Notes under the pieces: model-generated
Seen by the model: only the letters and a program-made list of their open reading frames with translations
What the model was told of the DNA's origin: nothing
Database searches by the model: none
Shown here: piece by piece, positions 20,320-28,932 of the stretch
Layout: each line of letters starts with the position of its first letter
Numbering within the stretch: position 1 is the stretch's first letter
DNA from: an uncultured Opitutales bacterium
GTDB taxonomy: Bacteria; Verrucomicrobiota; Verrucomicrobiia; Opitutales; UBA953
Assembly (NCBI GenBank): GCA_934675585.1
Contig: CAKUQY010000025.1
Coordinates: 1 to 29,046 of the forward strand
Reading direction: 5' to 3'
Length of the DNA: 29,046 bases
Translations under genes and position numbers: made by a program

Positions 20320-23300
20320 ATGCAAAACATTTCCGTGCCGGCGCAAACCGCGTCCGGACTTTATTCGGGCGAGTTTGAACACGACGCTTGCGGCGTGGGC
20401 TTGATCGCCAATATTCACGGCAGAAAATCGCACGCAATCGTCGAAAACGCGCTGACGATTTTGGAAAAACTCACTCACCGCGGTGGCGAGGCGGCAGACA
20501 ACAAAACGGGCGACGGTGCGGGAATGCTGTTGCAGATTCCTCACGAATTCATTCTGCTGCAAGGCGTTCCCGTTCCCGAACGCGGCAAATACGCGACGGG
20601 TCTAATTTTCCTGCCCCGCGGGAACGAAGATTGCGCGCGCGCGACGGCGCTCATTGAGCAAACGTTAGCGGCGGAACCCGAAATGAGCTTTTTCGCCTGG
20701 CGCGACGTTCCCGTCAACAGCGAGATTTTGGGCGAAGGTTCCCGCAACTGCGAGCCAGTCATCAAACAACTTTTCGTAACCTGCGACACCGACGACTGCG
20801 CGCATTTTGAACGCAATCTTTACCTCGCGCGCAAACGCATCGAACGTGCGCTCTCGGCAAACGGGCTCGACGAAACAACCTACGTCGTTTCGCTTTCGAG
20901 CCAATCGATTATTTACAAAGGCATGCTCACCTCGACGCAGTTGCGCGAGTATTTTCAAGATTTGCGGCATCCTAATTTCACCACGGCGATCGCGATCGTC
21001 CACTCGCGTTTTTCGACAAACACGTTCCCAGCGTGGAAGCTCGCCCAGCCGTTCCGCATGCTCGCGCACAACGGCGAAATCAACACAATCCGCGCAAATC
21101 GCTCGTGGATGGCTTCGCGCGAAACGCTGCTCGACAGCGACGAACTCGGCGACGTTTCCAATTTCGGCCCGATTCTCCAGCCCGGCATGAGCGATTCGGC
21201 GAGTCTGGACAACGCGCTCGAATTTTTTGTGCGCAGCGGCAAAACGCTCCCGCACGCGCTCGCGATGCTCGTTCCCGAATCGTGGAACGAATTCAACCCG
21301 ATTTCGGACGAGCTCAAAGCGTTTTACGAATATCATTCGATTTTTATGGAGCCCTGGGACGGTCCCGCGGCGGTGCTTTTTTCGGACGGACGCTACGCGG
21401 GCGGCATGCTTGACCGCAACGGTCTGCGCCCCGCGCGCTATGTGATTACCGACCGCGACACGCTCGTGATCGCTTCCGAAGAAGGCGCGCTCGATGTTCC
21501 CACCGAAAAAATCAAATCGCGCGGCCGGCTTTGTCCCGGCAAAATGTTGATGCTCGACACCGCGACGGGAACGATCAAATTCGATGCTGAATTAAAAGAG
21601 GCACTCGCGAACGCGTTCCCGTACCGCGCTTGGCTTGAGAAAAACCGCGTCAATCTGGCGGATCTCGCGTCTGGTCGCCACGTCGGACCAGGCGTTGGCG
21701 AAAATTACGGCGAACAATTGCGCGCGTTTGGCTACACGCAAGAAGATGTCGATGAAATCATCGTTCCGATCGCGCAGCGCGGGCACGAACCGATTGGCTC
21801 GATGGGTAACGATTGCGCTCCCGCGTGCTTTTCGCAAAAGCCGCAACGACTGTTCAGCTATTTTCGTCAATTATTCGCGCAAGTAACGAATCCGCCGATC
21901 GACCCGATCCGCGAAGAACTCGTGATGTCGCTGACGGGCTACATCGGCTCGCGCCACAAAAATATTTTGCAAGACGCGCCCGAACACTGCAAAGTTGTCA
22001 AAATCAGAAAACCGATTTTGAGCAACCGCGCGCTCGATTTGCTGACGCATTTGAATTACAAAGGCTTCAAAAGCCAAACCCTGTCGATGCTATTTGACGT
22101 TCCCGCGGGAACGCCCGAAAACGCGGCGGGAACGCTCATTGCGGGAACGCTGGATAAACTTTGCCAAGCCGCCGAAAACGCCGTTGACGCGGGCGTGCAA
22201 TACATTATTTTGAGCGACCGCGGCGTAAGCCCTAAACGCGCCGCGCTGCCGAGCCTGCTCGCGGTTTCAGCCGTGCACCAGCATTTATCGCGCGTGAAAA
22301 AACGTTTTCACATCGACATCATCGTCGAAAGCGCCGAGCCGCGCGAAACAACACACTTCGCCCTGCTCTTTGCCTACGGCGCAAACGCGGTCAATCCGTA
22401 TTTGGTTTACGCAATTTTGGACGAAAAAATTCGCAGCGGCGCGCTTCACATCGATTTTCACACCGCCGAACAAAATTACATTCAAGGCATTTCGAAAGGA
22501 CTTTTAAAAGTGCTTTCAAAAATGGGCATCGCGACTCTGCGCTCGTATCGTTCGAGCCAACTTTTTGAAGCACTCGGCATCGGCGAAGACGTGATCGGTC
22601 GCTACTTCGCGGGAACGGTTTCGCGCATCGGCGGCATCACGCTCGATGACATCGCCGGCGAAGCCCTCGCCGCGCACAAAGACGCGTTCGGCATTCCCGC
22701 AGAAACAGAAACCGCCCTGCCGAATTACGGAATTTACCACGCAGTCAAAGGCGGCGAATTTCACGCATGGCAACCGCTCAACATGGGCGCGCTTCGCCTT
22801 TCCGCGCGCAAAAACGACGGCGAAAAATACAAAGCTTTCGCGAACGGAATCAACACCAAGCCCGAAAAAGCGTTCCTGCGCGATTTTCTGACTTACGTTC
22901 CCGCGGGAACGCCCGTCACGCTCGAAAACGTCGAACCCGCCGAAGCGATTATGCGCCGTTTTGTCAGCGGTGCGATGAGTTTCGGCTCGATTTCGAAAGA
23001 AACGCACGAAACGATTGCGATCGCGATGAACACGATTCACGGGCGCAGCAATTCGGGCGAAGGCGGCGAAGATCCCGCGCGCTTTGCGACGAATGCGCGT
23101 TCGGCGATCAAACAAGTCGCCAGCGGTCGTTTTGGCGTTACCGCAGAATATTTGGTCAACGCCGACGAATTGCAAATCAAAGTCGCGCAAGGCGCAAAGC
23201 CCGGCGAAGGCGGACAATTGCCCGGCTTCAAAGTCAATGAAATCATCGCGAAAACGCGCCACTCAATTCCGGGGATCACACTGATTTCACCGCCGCCGCA

Positions 23301-24798
23301 CCACGATATTTACTCGATCGAAGATTTGGCGCAATTGATTTACGATTTAAAAAATATCAACCCAAGCGCCAACATTACCGTCAAATTAGTCAGCGAAAGC
23401 GGCGTGGGAACGATCGCGGCGGGCGTCGCCAAAGCGCATGCCGACGGCATCACGATTTCTGGCGCCGAAGGCGGCACGGGAGCGTCGCCGATTTCTTCTG
23501 TAAAATGGGCGGGCTTGCCGCTCGAAATCGGCTTGGCGGAAACACACCAAACGCTCGTGCTCAATGGCCTGCGCAATCGCGTAACTTTACAAGCGGACGG
23601 CCAACTCAAAACGGGTCGCGACGTAATTTTGACCGCGCTGCTCGGCGCAGAAGAATTTGGTTTTTCGACCGCGCTGCTCATCATTTGCGGCTGTATTCAA
23701 TGTCGCAAATGCCACACCAACACTTGCCCGGTTGGCATCGCGACGCAAAATCTCGACCTGCGTAAAAAGTTTTCCGGCAAACCCGAATTTATCGTCAATT
23801 ATTTCCGTTTTATCGCCGAAGAAGTGCGCGCGATTCTCGCCGAAATGGGCTTCACAAAACTTGAAGACATCGTCGGCAGAAGCGATTTGCTGAAATTCGT
23901 TCCCAGCGCGCTGACTCCAAAAACGCAAAAAATCGACCTTTCGAAATTGCTCTTCCGCGTTCCCGAAAAAACGGGTGCCGACCTGCATAAAACCATCGCG
24001 GGAACGCTCGATTTGAGCGCGGTGATCGACCACAAACTCATCGCCGATTTTGAAAATAGCAAAAACGACTGCGTTTATCCAATCAAAAACACCGATCGCT
24101 CAGTCGGCGCGATGCTCAGCGGCAAAATCGCAAAACTTCACGGGAACGCCGGCCTGCCCGAAGATTCGCTGCGCTTCACATTTCGCGGGAACGCGGGCCA
24201 AAGCTTCGCGGCATTTCTCGCGCACGGTATCACGTTCCGCCTCGAAGGTGCCGCCAACGATTATCTCGGCAAAGGTTTAAGCGGCGGCAAACTCATCGTC
24301 GTTCCGCCAAGCAATGCCAATTTTAAGCCCGAAGAAAATATCATCGCCGGAAACACGCTGCTTTACGGCGCGATCAGCGGGAACGTATTTTTGAACGGCA
24401 AAGTTGGCGAGCGTTTTTGCGTGCGCAACTCGGGCGCAATCGCCATCGTTGAAGGCGTTGGCGACCACGCTTGCGAATACATGACCGGCGGGCGCGTTGT
24501 CGTGCTCGGCACCACAGGACGCAATTTTGCGGCGGGAATGAGCGGCGGGATCGCCTACGTTTACAACGAAAACGACAATTTCGATTATTTCTGCAACATG
24601 GAAAGCATCGAACTTTCGCTGCTCGAAACGCCCGAAGACGAAGCCGAAGTAAAATCGCTTATCGAAGCGCATTTCGCCGCGACGCAAAGTCCGAAAGCGA
24701 AACGAATTTTAGAAAATTGGCAAAACGAAAAACAACGTTTCATCAAAGTAATGCCAATCGAATACAAACGCCTGCTTGCCGTTCCCGCGAAAAAATAG
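20320..24798 (+). CDS. gltB: Glutamate synthase (NADPH-type) large subunit
   Basis: A 1,492-residue enzyme, normal length, transferring glutamine amide to 2-oxoglutarate. After a 23-residue propeptide, Cys24 (EHDACGVGLIANIHG) is the amidotransferase nucleophile. The N-terminal domain has HSRFSTNTFPAW and AHNGEINT. The FMN-binding synthase domain includes the SGAMSFGSISKE and GEGGED segments. The 3Fe-4S ligands are Cys1125, Cys1131 and Cys1136 in CGCIQCRKCHTNTCPVGIAT, with two further Cys (1123, 1128) interleaved. The C-terminal beta helix shows GGRVVVLGTTGRNFAAGMSG. It is the only plus-strand gene and stands alone: the small subunit gltD is not adjacent. It contains over 20 octamers, two of them as perfect 16-nt palindromes. 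The start fits the propeptide, though the leader (ACAAACAAATAAACTT) has no Shine-Dalgarno sequence. Confidence 0.97.
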   Translation: MQNISVPAQTASGLYSGEFEHDACGVGLIANIHGRKSHAIVENALTILEKLTHRGGEAADNKTGDGAGMLLQIPHEFILLQGVPVPERGKYATGLIFLPRGNEDCARATALIEQTLAAEPEMSFFAWRDVPVNSEILGEGSRNCEPVIKQLFVTCDTDDCAHFERNLYLARKRIERALSANGLDETTYVVSLSSQSIIYKGMLTSTQLREYFQDLRHPNFTTAIAIVHSRFSTNTFPAWKLAQPFRMLAHNGEINTIRANRSWMASRETLLDSDELGDVSNFGPILQPGMSDSASLDNALEFFVRSGKTLPHALAMLVPESWNEFNPISDELKAFYEYHSIFMEPWDGPAAVLFSDGRYAGGMLDRNGLRPARYVITDRDTLVIASEEGALDVPTEKIKSRGRLCPGKMLMLDTATGTIKFDAELKEALANAFPYRAWLEKNRVNLADLASGRHVGPGVGENYGEQLRAFGYTQEDVDEIIVPIAQRGHEPIGSMGNDCAPACFSQKPQRLFSYFRQLFAQVTNPPIDPIREELVMSLTGYIGSRHKNILQDAPEHCKVVKIRKPILSNRALDLLTHLNYKGFKSQTLSMLFDVPAGTPENAAGTLIAGTLDKLCQAAENAVDAGVQYIILSDRGVSPKRAALPSLLAVSAVHQHLSRVKKRFHIDIIVESAEPRETTHFALLFAYGANAVNPYLVYAILDEKIRSGALHIDFHTAEQNYIQGISKGLLKVLSKMGIATLRSYRSSQLFEALGIGEDVIGRYFAGTVSRIGGITLDDIAGEALAAHKDAFGIPAETETALPNYGIYHAVKGGEFHAWQPLNMGALRLSARKNDGEKYKAFANGINTKPEKAFLRDFLTYVPAGTPVTLENVEPAEAIMRRFVSGAMSFGSISKETHETIAIAMNTIHGRSNSGEGGEDPARFATNARSAIKQVASGRFGVTAEYLVNADELQIKVAQGAKPGEGGQLPGFKVNEIIAKTRHSIPGITLISPPPHHDIYSIEDLAQLIYDLKNINPSANITVKLVSESGVGTIAAGVAKAHADGITISGAEGGTGASPISSVKWAGLPLEIGLAETHQTLVLNGLRNRVTLQADGQLKTGRDVILTALLGAEEFGFSTALLIICGCIQCRKCHTNTCPVGIATQNLDLRKKFSGKPEFIVNYFRFIAEEVRAILAEMGFTKLEDIVGRSDLLKFVPSALTPKTQKIDLSKLLFRVPEKTGADLHKTIAGTLDLSAVIDHKLIADFENSKNDCVYPIKNTDRSVGAMLSGKIAKLHGNAGLPEDSLRFTFRGNAGQSFAAFLAHGITFRLEGAANDYLGKGLSGGKLIVVPPSNANFKPEENIIAGNTLLYGAISGNVFLNGKVGERFCVRNSGAIAIVEGVGDHACEYMTGGRVVVLGTTGRNFAAGMSGGIAYVYNENDNFDYFCNMESIELSLLETPEDEAEVKSLIEAHFAATQSPKAKRILENWQNEKQRFIKVMPIEYKRLLAVPAKK

Positions 24799-24806
24799 CG
24801 GGAACG
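24780..24806 (+). terminator. Octamer hairpin spanning the gltB stop codon
   Basis: CGTTCCCGC (24780-24788) and GCGGGAACG (24798-24806) pair over 9 bp with a 9-nt loop GAAAAAATA; the TAG stop (24796-24798) lies in the loop and first stem base. A T run (24823-24828) comes 17 nt later, too far for a textbook terminator, so the call is tentative. Confidence 0.5.
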
Positions 24807-24909
24807 CGGGGATGCGGGAATGATTTTTTCATCACCGAATTTACCGAACTATACGAATGTTTTTGTAAGGTACACAAGGAAATTTAAAAGTTAAGAGTTG
24901 AAAGTTAAA

Positions 24910-24968
24910 ATCTTAAAAATCCTAAAATCTGTGGATAAAAATTCCCATTCCCGCCAATCTGCGTTCCC
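24910..24968 (+). repeat. Module H copy 2
   Basis: AATCCTAAAATCTGTGGATA followed by AAAATTCCCATTCCCGCC. It matches 8100-8160 and runs into direct repeat 2. Confidence 0.7.
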
Positions 24969-25155
24969 GCGCAACATTAAAAAACAATTCGCGAGATTTG
25001 CGTTTTAATTTGCACAATGTTAAATGTCGCTTCGCTCGGTATGCGTTCAAAAAAATATGTTCCGTTCCCGCGCTCATGGCGAAGTTGGAAACTCCGCTCC
25101 CTTGAAATTCGTAAATTTCGTTTAATTCGGTGATAAAAATAAAATCCCGCTCCCG
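24948..25155 (+). repeat. Direct repeat 2 beside gltB (contains module B)
   Basis: Same orientation and nearly the same sequence as 20013-20220, offset about 4,935 bp. It begins 150 bp after gltB. Its final part (25075 onward) is also the start of the B-C-G composite block shared with 8348-8640. Confidence 0.88.
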
Positions 25156-25380
25156 TGTTCTGTCGCGCTTTCAGCGCTTGGAGTTTGCGAGAAAAAATAA
25201 CAAAAATGGAGCGGCAAGATGCCGCTCCTCCCAAAAAAACTTTTCGCCGCAGGCGCTTTTTTCGAGGGAACGCGCTTTTCGCAAAGTGCTCTTGAAATTA
25301 TCGCGTTCCCGCGTTTCCATACCCCAAAAATAATTCGCGTAAATTAGCGTTTATTCGTAGTTGAAAAAAAACTTTCCCGT
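25075..25380 (+). repeat. Composite block of modules B, C and G (copy 2)
   Basis: Module B (25075-25150), C (25156-25240, with the GGAGCGGCA-AGA-TGCCGCTCC hairpin) and G (25238-25380). Colinear with 8348-8640, with a ~25-bp insertion of octamer-containing sequence (around 25300-25325) within G. Confidence 0.85.
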
Positions 25381-25586
25381 TTCGCCGTTCCCGTAAAAAA
25401 AATCTCGCCCGAAGGACAAAGGTTTCCAAGTTTCGGTGGTTTAAGCCGCCAAAGAAAATCAAAAAAATCTTTGAATTCTTTAGCGAGCTTCGCGAGCAGG
25501 TTCTCTTGATTTCTTTTTTTGTTCCCGTTCCCGCCCCCAAACCCGCGAACGTTAGTGAGCGAGCGTAAGCTGCTCGCAATCAGTGT

Positions 25587-25623
25587 AAAAAAACGTTCCC
25601 GCAAAGTTGCCTTCACGGGAACG
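25587..25623 (-). terminator. Intrinsic terminator of PEP-CTERM gene 2
   Basis: CGTTCCCG (25594-25601) and CGGGAACG (25616-25623) with the same inner TGAAG-GCAA-CTTTG extension and a TTTTTTT tract (complement of 25587-25593). Identical design and almost identical sequence to 4984-5020. Confidence 0.9.
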
Positions 25624-25663
25624 CCAAAATATCATGAAAAATCTTTAAAGTCCGTTTTGAAAT

Positions 25664-28510
25664 TTATTTTGTCTTGCGACGACGGCGCGCACCAACTAAT
25701 GCCAACGCGCCTAATCCCGCGAGCAAACCAAACATCGACGGCTCAGGAACGGCACTACTGAGCGTCAGCGTCAAATTGCCGTTTGCATATTCCCAAGTTT
25801 TGCTGTAGTCTGCGAATGCCGAACCATATTCAACAAAACTATCAACCGTTTCTGCAGTAATCATCGTTCCATTATAAGAAATCGCGTTACCTCCGATAAT
25901 CTTCAACGTGATAGATTCATCAACAGTTACGCCGTCCAAGAGAGCATTACCCAAAACGAGTTTCGCGCCACTTGCAAAAATAATTGCGCCTTGTGTCTCG
26001 ACTCCCGTAACATTCACTTGCAATTTTGCGCCATTCGCAACACTTACATTTCCAGTGCCAAGTGCCGACTTGTTTGCTGCAACAAGAGTTCCCTCGGAGA
26101 TTGAAACCGAACGAGATAAATTTGCATTATTACCAGAAAGAACTAATGTTCCCAATCCTGTTTTTGAAAATCCCGCATCGCCACCTTCTGAGTGACTTTT
26201 AAATACAGAAGAAATCTCTAATTCATCACTTTCGCCTGTAACTTCAACCTCAAACGCCTTACGGAGCTGAATTTCCACATCAGAAATTTTGTTGTTTACT
26301 CCCGATGCAACAAATTTACCTCCAAAAGAATTCAATTTACCTGCATTCTCTGAAGAAACTAATGCATTACCATTTAATTTAATTACATCTGTAAATGTTA
26401 ATCCTCCATTAGCATTAGTATCGTTGAGATAAAGCGTAGCCTTCTTTTCGGTCGTTCCCATCAACACAGCTGTAACATTTGTACGACTATTCCAGCCCAT
26501 GAGATCGTGACCTGCGAATTTTGCAATCCCTCCTGCATTAATATTGAGCGTTCCCGCAATCTCTGGAGTAGAGTCGCTTGTTCCCGTAATCGTCAAAACG
26601 CCTCCGTCTCCAACATTCACAGTAGCACTACTATCAATAGTCAATTTTGAAAAATTTGCAGTGTTCGTAAAATTCGTCGTGCCGCCAGAAATATTCAATG
26701 TGTCGATCGTTGTCTCACCAGAAAAATTCGTCGTGCTACCTGAAGCCCCGAGATAAAGCGTCGAACCCGCTTCGCCAGTAAACGACCCTGCAAAAGTCGT
26801 TGTTCCCTGTTCAAAACCGAACGAAGAACCCTCCGTTAAAGTAACTGCACCCGTGTATGTGATATTTCCATTGCCACGCTGTTTAGCATCACCCACATTT
26901 CCTGGATTTGTACATTGACCCGAAAATACAAATTCTTGAGAATATTCTTTCGTTTCACTTGTCCACAAATACGCATTGTTAATAACGACTTTTGTCGCGC
27001 CGCCAAGTTCCGTATCTCGTGGCAAATTCGCATTCCCAGAAATTTCCACCGTTCCCGTGAAATCCGACCCAAGTTTAACGCCGGAAGAGTGATTGGTATT
27101 CGCACCGTTGAACTTAAACGTTCCCGTGCCCGCCAAATTGGAGAAGTCAACCTTAAACGCAGTAACATCACCGACATTCAAAACAACGTTTTGATCGATC
27201 GTCGTTTTCGCGCTCATTGTCAAACTCGCAACGGCAACATTGATTGTTCCCGTTCCCGCGAATGTTGTCGCTTGCGAAACCGTCATTTTATTCGGATCAA
27301 CAGTGCCCTCGACAGTAACCGTCGCGCCAACAGTGCTGAAGGTTACCGAATCGCCGTTTGCGAAATCGTATTTTGTTCCAAAAGTATCACTCGTTCTAGT
27401 CCAAACCTTATTCTCGGCAGTCGTATTCCAAACAGCATTTTCGGCTCCTGCCCAAACCAAGTCTGAATAAACCGTGCCAAGAGTTACAGACAACGTCCCG
27501 TTGCTGTTTGTAATTTCCGAACGTCTATTAACTACAACACTATCGCTCGAAAAGTTTTCCAAAGTCAGCGAATCCCCGTTCGTAATCGTTCCGTTTCCAG
27601 AAATAAGCGTGTAAACATTGTTGCTCGCGGTCAAACCGTTCAAATTAAAAACAGTATTCGTGCTAACCGTTACCGTTCCTGAATTTGAAATCGTTTCAGA
27701 AAGCGAAACGGTTGCACCCGAAAGATCGAGCGTTCCGTCGGTAACCGTTACCGAGCCCAAGAAAAGATTACCTCCGAGCACCTGCGTTCCCGTGCCTGTT
27801 TTATTGATTCCGACTCGATTCGTCGCCGTGCCGACCGTGCCGTAGAAAGAATAATTACCACCACCCGCGAGAGTTAAAACGGTATTTGTTGTGGCCACAT
27901 TGAGGTGTTCTTTTTGGTTGACATTTGAAACCGAGCCTTGACTGTAACCCTTACTTGTTCCCGTAATTCCCGCAAGCGTCGTATTGCCAGTGAGCTCAAG
28001 TGTGTCATTGCACATATTTGTATTATTTTGACCATACATACGCTTATTTGACCACCCTTTTTCCTGTGATACACCACCAAAAAGATAATGAATATTTTGT
28101 GTTCCCGTGCCACCATTGAGTTTTACGAGAGTATTACTATTCCAAGTATTAACGAATGTAAGTGCGCCAGAAAAGTTATCGAGACTATTATTTGCGACAT
28201 TAATTGTTACTGTTCTCCCACCGTTCCCTTCAGAAAAACCAAACAAAACGGTTCCTGTGCCACTAAGTTGTCCCGCAAAGCCGATATTATCTAAACCGAG
28301 AGCTTGCTCTAATGTTCCCCAAGAGATAACACCTGTAGGAGCGTCAAGCGATTCCGTTCCCGAAGCGGTATAGGTATTTCCTTGCCCAGCAGTTGTCGTT
28401 TTACCGAGCTCTGTTGCCGTCGTAGAAAGATTTATATTTTCCGCTTGTGCGCTAAAAGTCATCGCGGCTGCGGCGATGAGGGAGGTGATGAATAATTTTG
28501 AATTTTTCAT
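25664..28510 (-). CDS. PEP-CTERM surface protein with autotransporter-type beta repeats (paralog)
   Basis: A 948-residue exported protein. The signal peptide differs from that of the 5061-7988 protein at a few positions (MKNSKLFITSLIAAAAMTFS, cleavage near AQA-EN, residue 23). The central ~890 residues are a Gly/Thr/Asn/Ser-rich beta-solenoid with strand repeats, e.g. KTGLGTLVLSGNNANLSRSV then EGTLVAANKSALGTGNVSVA near the C-terminus and a similar TGTGTQVLGGNLFLGSVTV near 240. The PEP-CTERM tail (VPEPSMFGLLAG...ARRRRKTK) is identical to that of the first protein. The middle shares composition and motif style but little aligned sequence. Exosortase sorting is expected from the family; a surface, adhesion or matrix role is inference. 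The gene reads toward gltB and has its own terminator. Confidence 0.93.
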   Translation of the reverse strand: MKNSKLFITSLIAAAAMTFSAQAENINLSTTATELGKTTTAGQGNTYTASGTESLDAPTGVISWGTLEQALGLDNIGFAGQLSGTGTVLFGFSEGNGGRTVTINVANNSLDNFSGALTFVNTWNSNTLVKLNGGTGTQNIHYLFGGVSQEKGWSNKRMYGQNNTNMCNDTLELTGNTTLAGITGTSKGYSQGSVSNVNQKEHLNVATTNTVLTLAGGGNYSFYGTVGTATNRVGINKTGTGTQVLGGNLFLGSVTVTDGTLDLSGATVSLSETISNSGTVTVSTNTVFNLNGLTASNNVYTLISGNGTITNGDSLTLENFSSDSVVVNRRSEITNSNGTLSVTLGTVYSDLVWAGAENAVWNTTAENKVWTRTSDTFGTKYDFANGDSVTFSTVGATVTVEGTVDPNKMTVSQATTFAGTGTINVAVASLTMSAKTTIDQNVVLNVGDVTAFKVDFSNLAGTGTFKFNGANTNHSSGVKLGSDFTGTVEISGNANLPRDTELGGATKVVINNAYLWTSETKEYSQEFVFSGQCTNPGNVGDAKQRGNGNITYTGAVTLTEGSSFGFEQGTTTFAGSFTGEAGSTLYLGASGSTTNFSGETTIDTLNISGGTTNFTNTANFSKLTIDSSATVNVGDGGVLTITGTSDSTPEIAGTLNINAGGIAKFAGHDLMGWNSRTNVTAVLMGTTEKKATLYLNDTNANGGLTFTDVIKLNGNALVSSENAGKLNSFGGKFVASGVNNKISDVEIQLRKAFEVEVTGESDELEISSVFKSHSEGGDAGFSKTGLGTLVLSGNNANLSRSVSISEGTLVAANKSALGTGNVSVANGAKLQVNVTGVETQGAIIFASGAKLVLGNALLDGVTVDESITLKIIGGNAISYNGTMITAETVDSFVEYGSAFADYSKTWEYANGNLTLTLSSAVPEPSMFGLLAGLGALALVGARRRRKTK

Positions 28511-28605
28511 GATGTTTTTTTATTTGTTGGTTTAAATATGGTTAAAAATTTTTAATAGTGAGTTTATACTTTAAAAATTTTAAAACTCGAAAAAAAAAAA
28601 ACGCA
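28511..28605 (-). promoter_or_regulatory. Conserved leader/promoter region of PEP-CTERM gene 2 with T12 tract
   Basis: It aligns with 7989-8083. Same order of elements: TTTGCG, T12 (complement of 28590-28601), GAGTTTTA, AT-rich inverted repeat, AACAAATAAAAAAACATCATG. Small indels distinguish the copies, mostly in homopolymer runs. Confidence 0.5.
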
Positions 28606-28642
28606 AATACTTTTTTTATCCGCGGGAACGCGGGAACGATTT

Positions 28643-28714
28643 TTTCTACTACGAATAAACGCTAATTTACGCGAAGAAAAATTTCAAAAGCGCTTCGCGA
28701 AAAGCGCGTTCCCG
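28643..28714 (-). repeat. Module G copy 3 (inverted)
   Basis: CTACGAATAAACGCTAATTT ... GCGCTTCGCGAAAAGCGC. Reverse complement of the end of 8531-8640. It is preceded by two octamers in tandem (28622-28638). Confidence 0.78.
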
Positions 28715-28737
28715 TGGGATTGGCGTTTGTGGTGAGA

Positions 28738-28845
28738 GTCGCGCTTTCAGCGCTTGGAGTTTGCGAGAAAAAATAACAAAAATGGAGCGGCAAGATGCCG
28801 CTCCTCCCATAAAATCTGCGCAATCTGCGGAATCTGCGTGAGAAA
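28738..28845 (+). repeat. Module C copy 4
   Basis: GTCGCGCTTTCAGCGCTTGG, the GGAGCGGCA-AGA-TGCCGCTCC hairpin, then phased AATCTGCG repeats. It is preceded by the D-type joint GGCGTTTGTGGTGAGA. Confidence 0.85.
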
Positions 28846-28877
28846 AATTCACCTTTCCGCGGCGACAAACAAAAATT

Positions 28878-28931
28878 CTTAGTTTCCTTTAATTTTCCCA
28901 TAGTTGCCTTAGATGGAAAATTCCCGTTCCC
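28878..28931 (+). repeat. Module F copy 3
   Basis: CTTAGTTTCC ... GCCTTAGATGG, lying between the two near-tandem module C copies. Confidence 0.75.
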
Positions 28932-28932
28932 G

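Larger units (their letters stand above)
24807..25586. other. Gene-free convergent region between gltB and PEP-CTERM gene 2
   Basis: No gene is supported. It contains a degenerate module-B core (24829-24860), an AGTTGAAAGTT microrepeat (24887-24907), module H, direct repeat 2, modules C and G, and about 170 bp (25385-25543) of sequence that I could not match elsewhere in the window. Confidence 0.65.
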
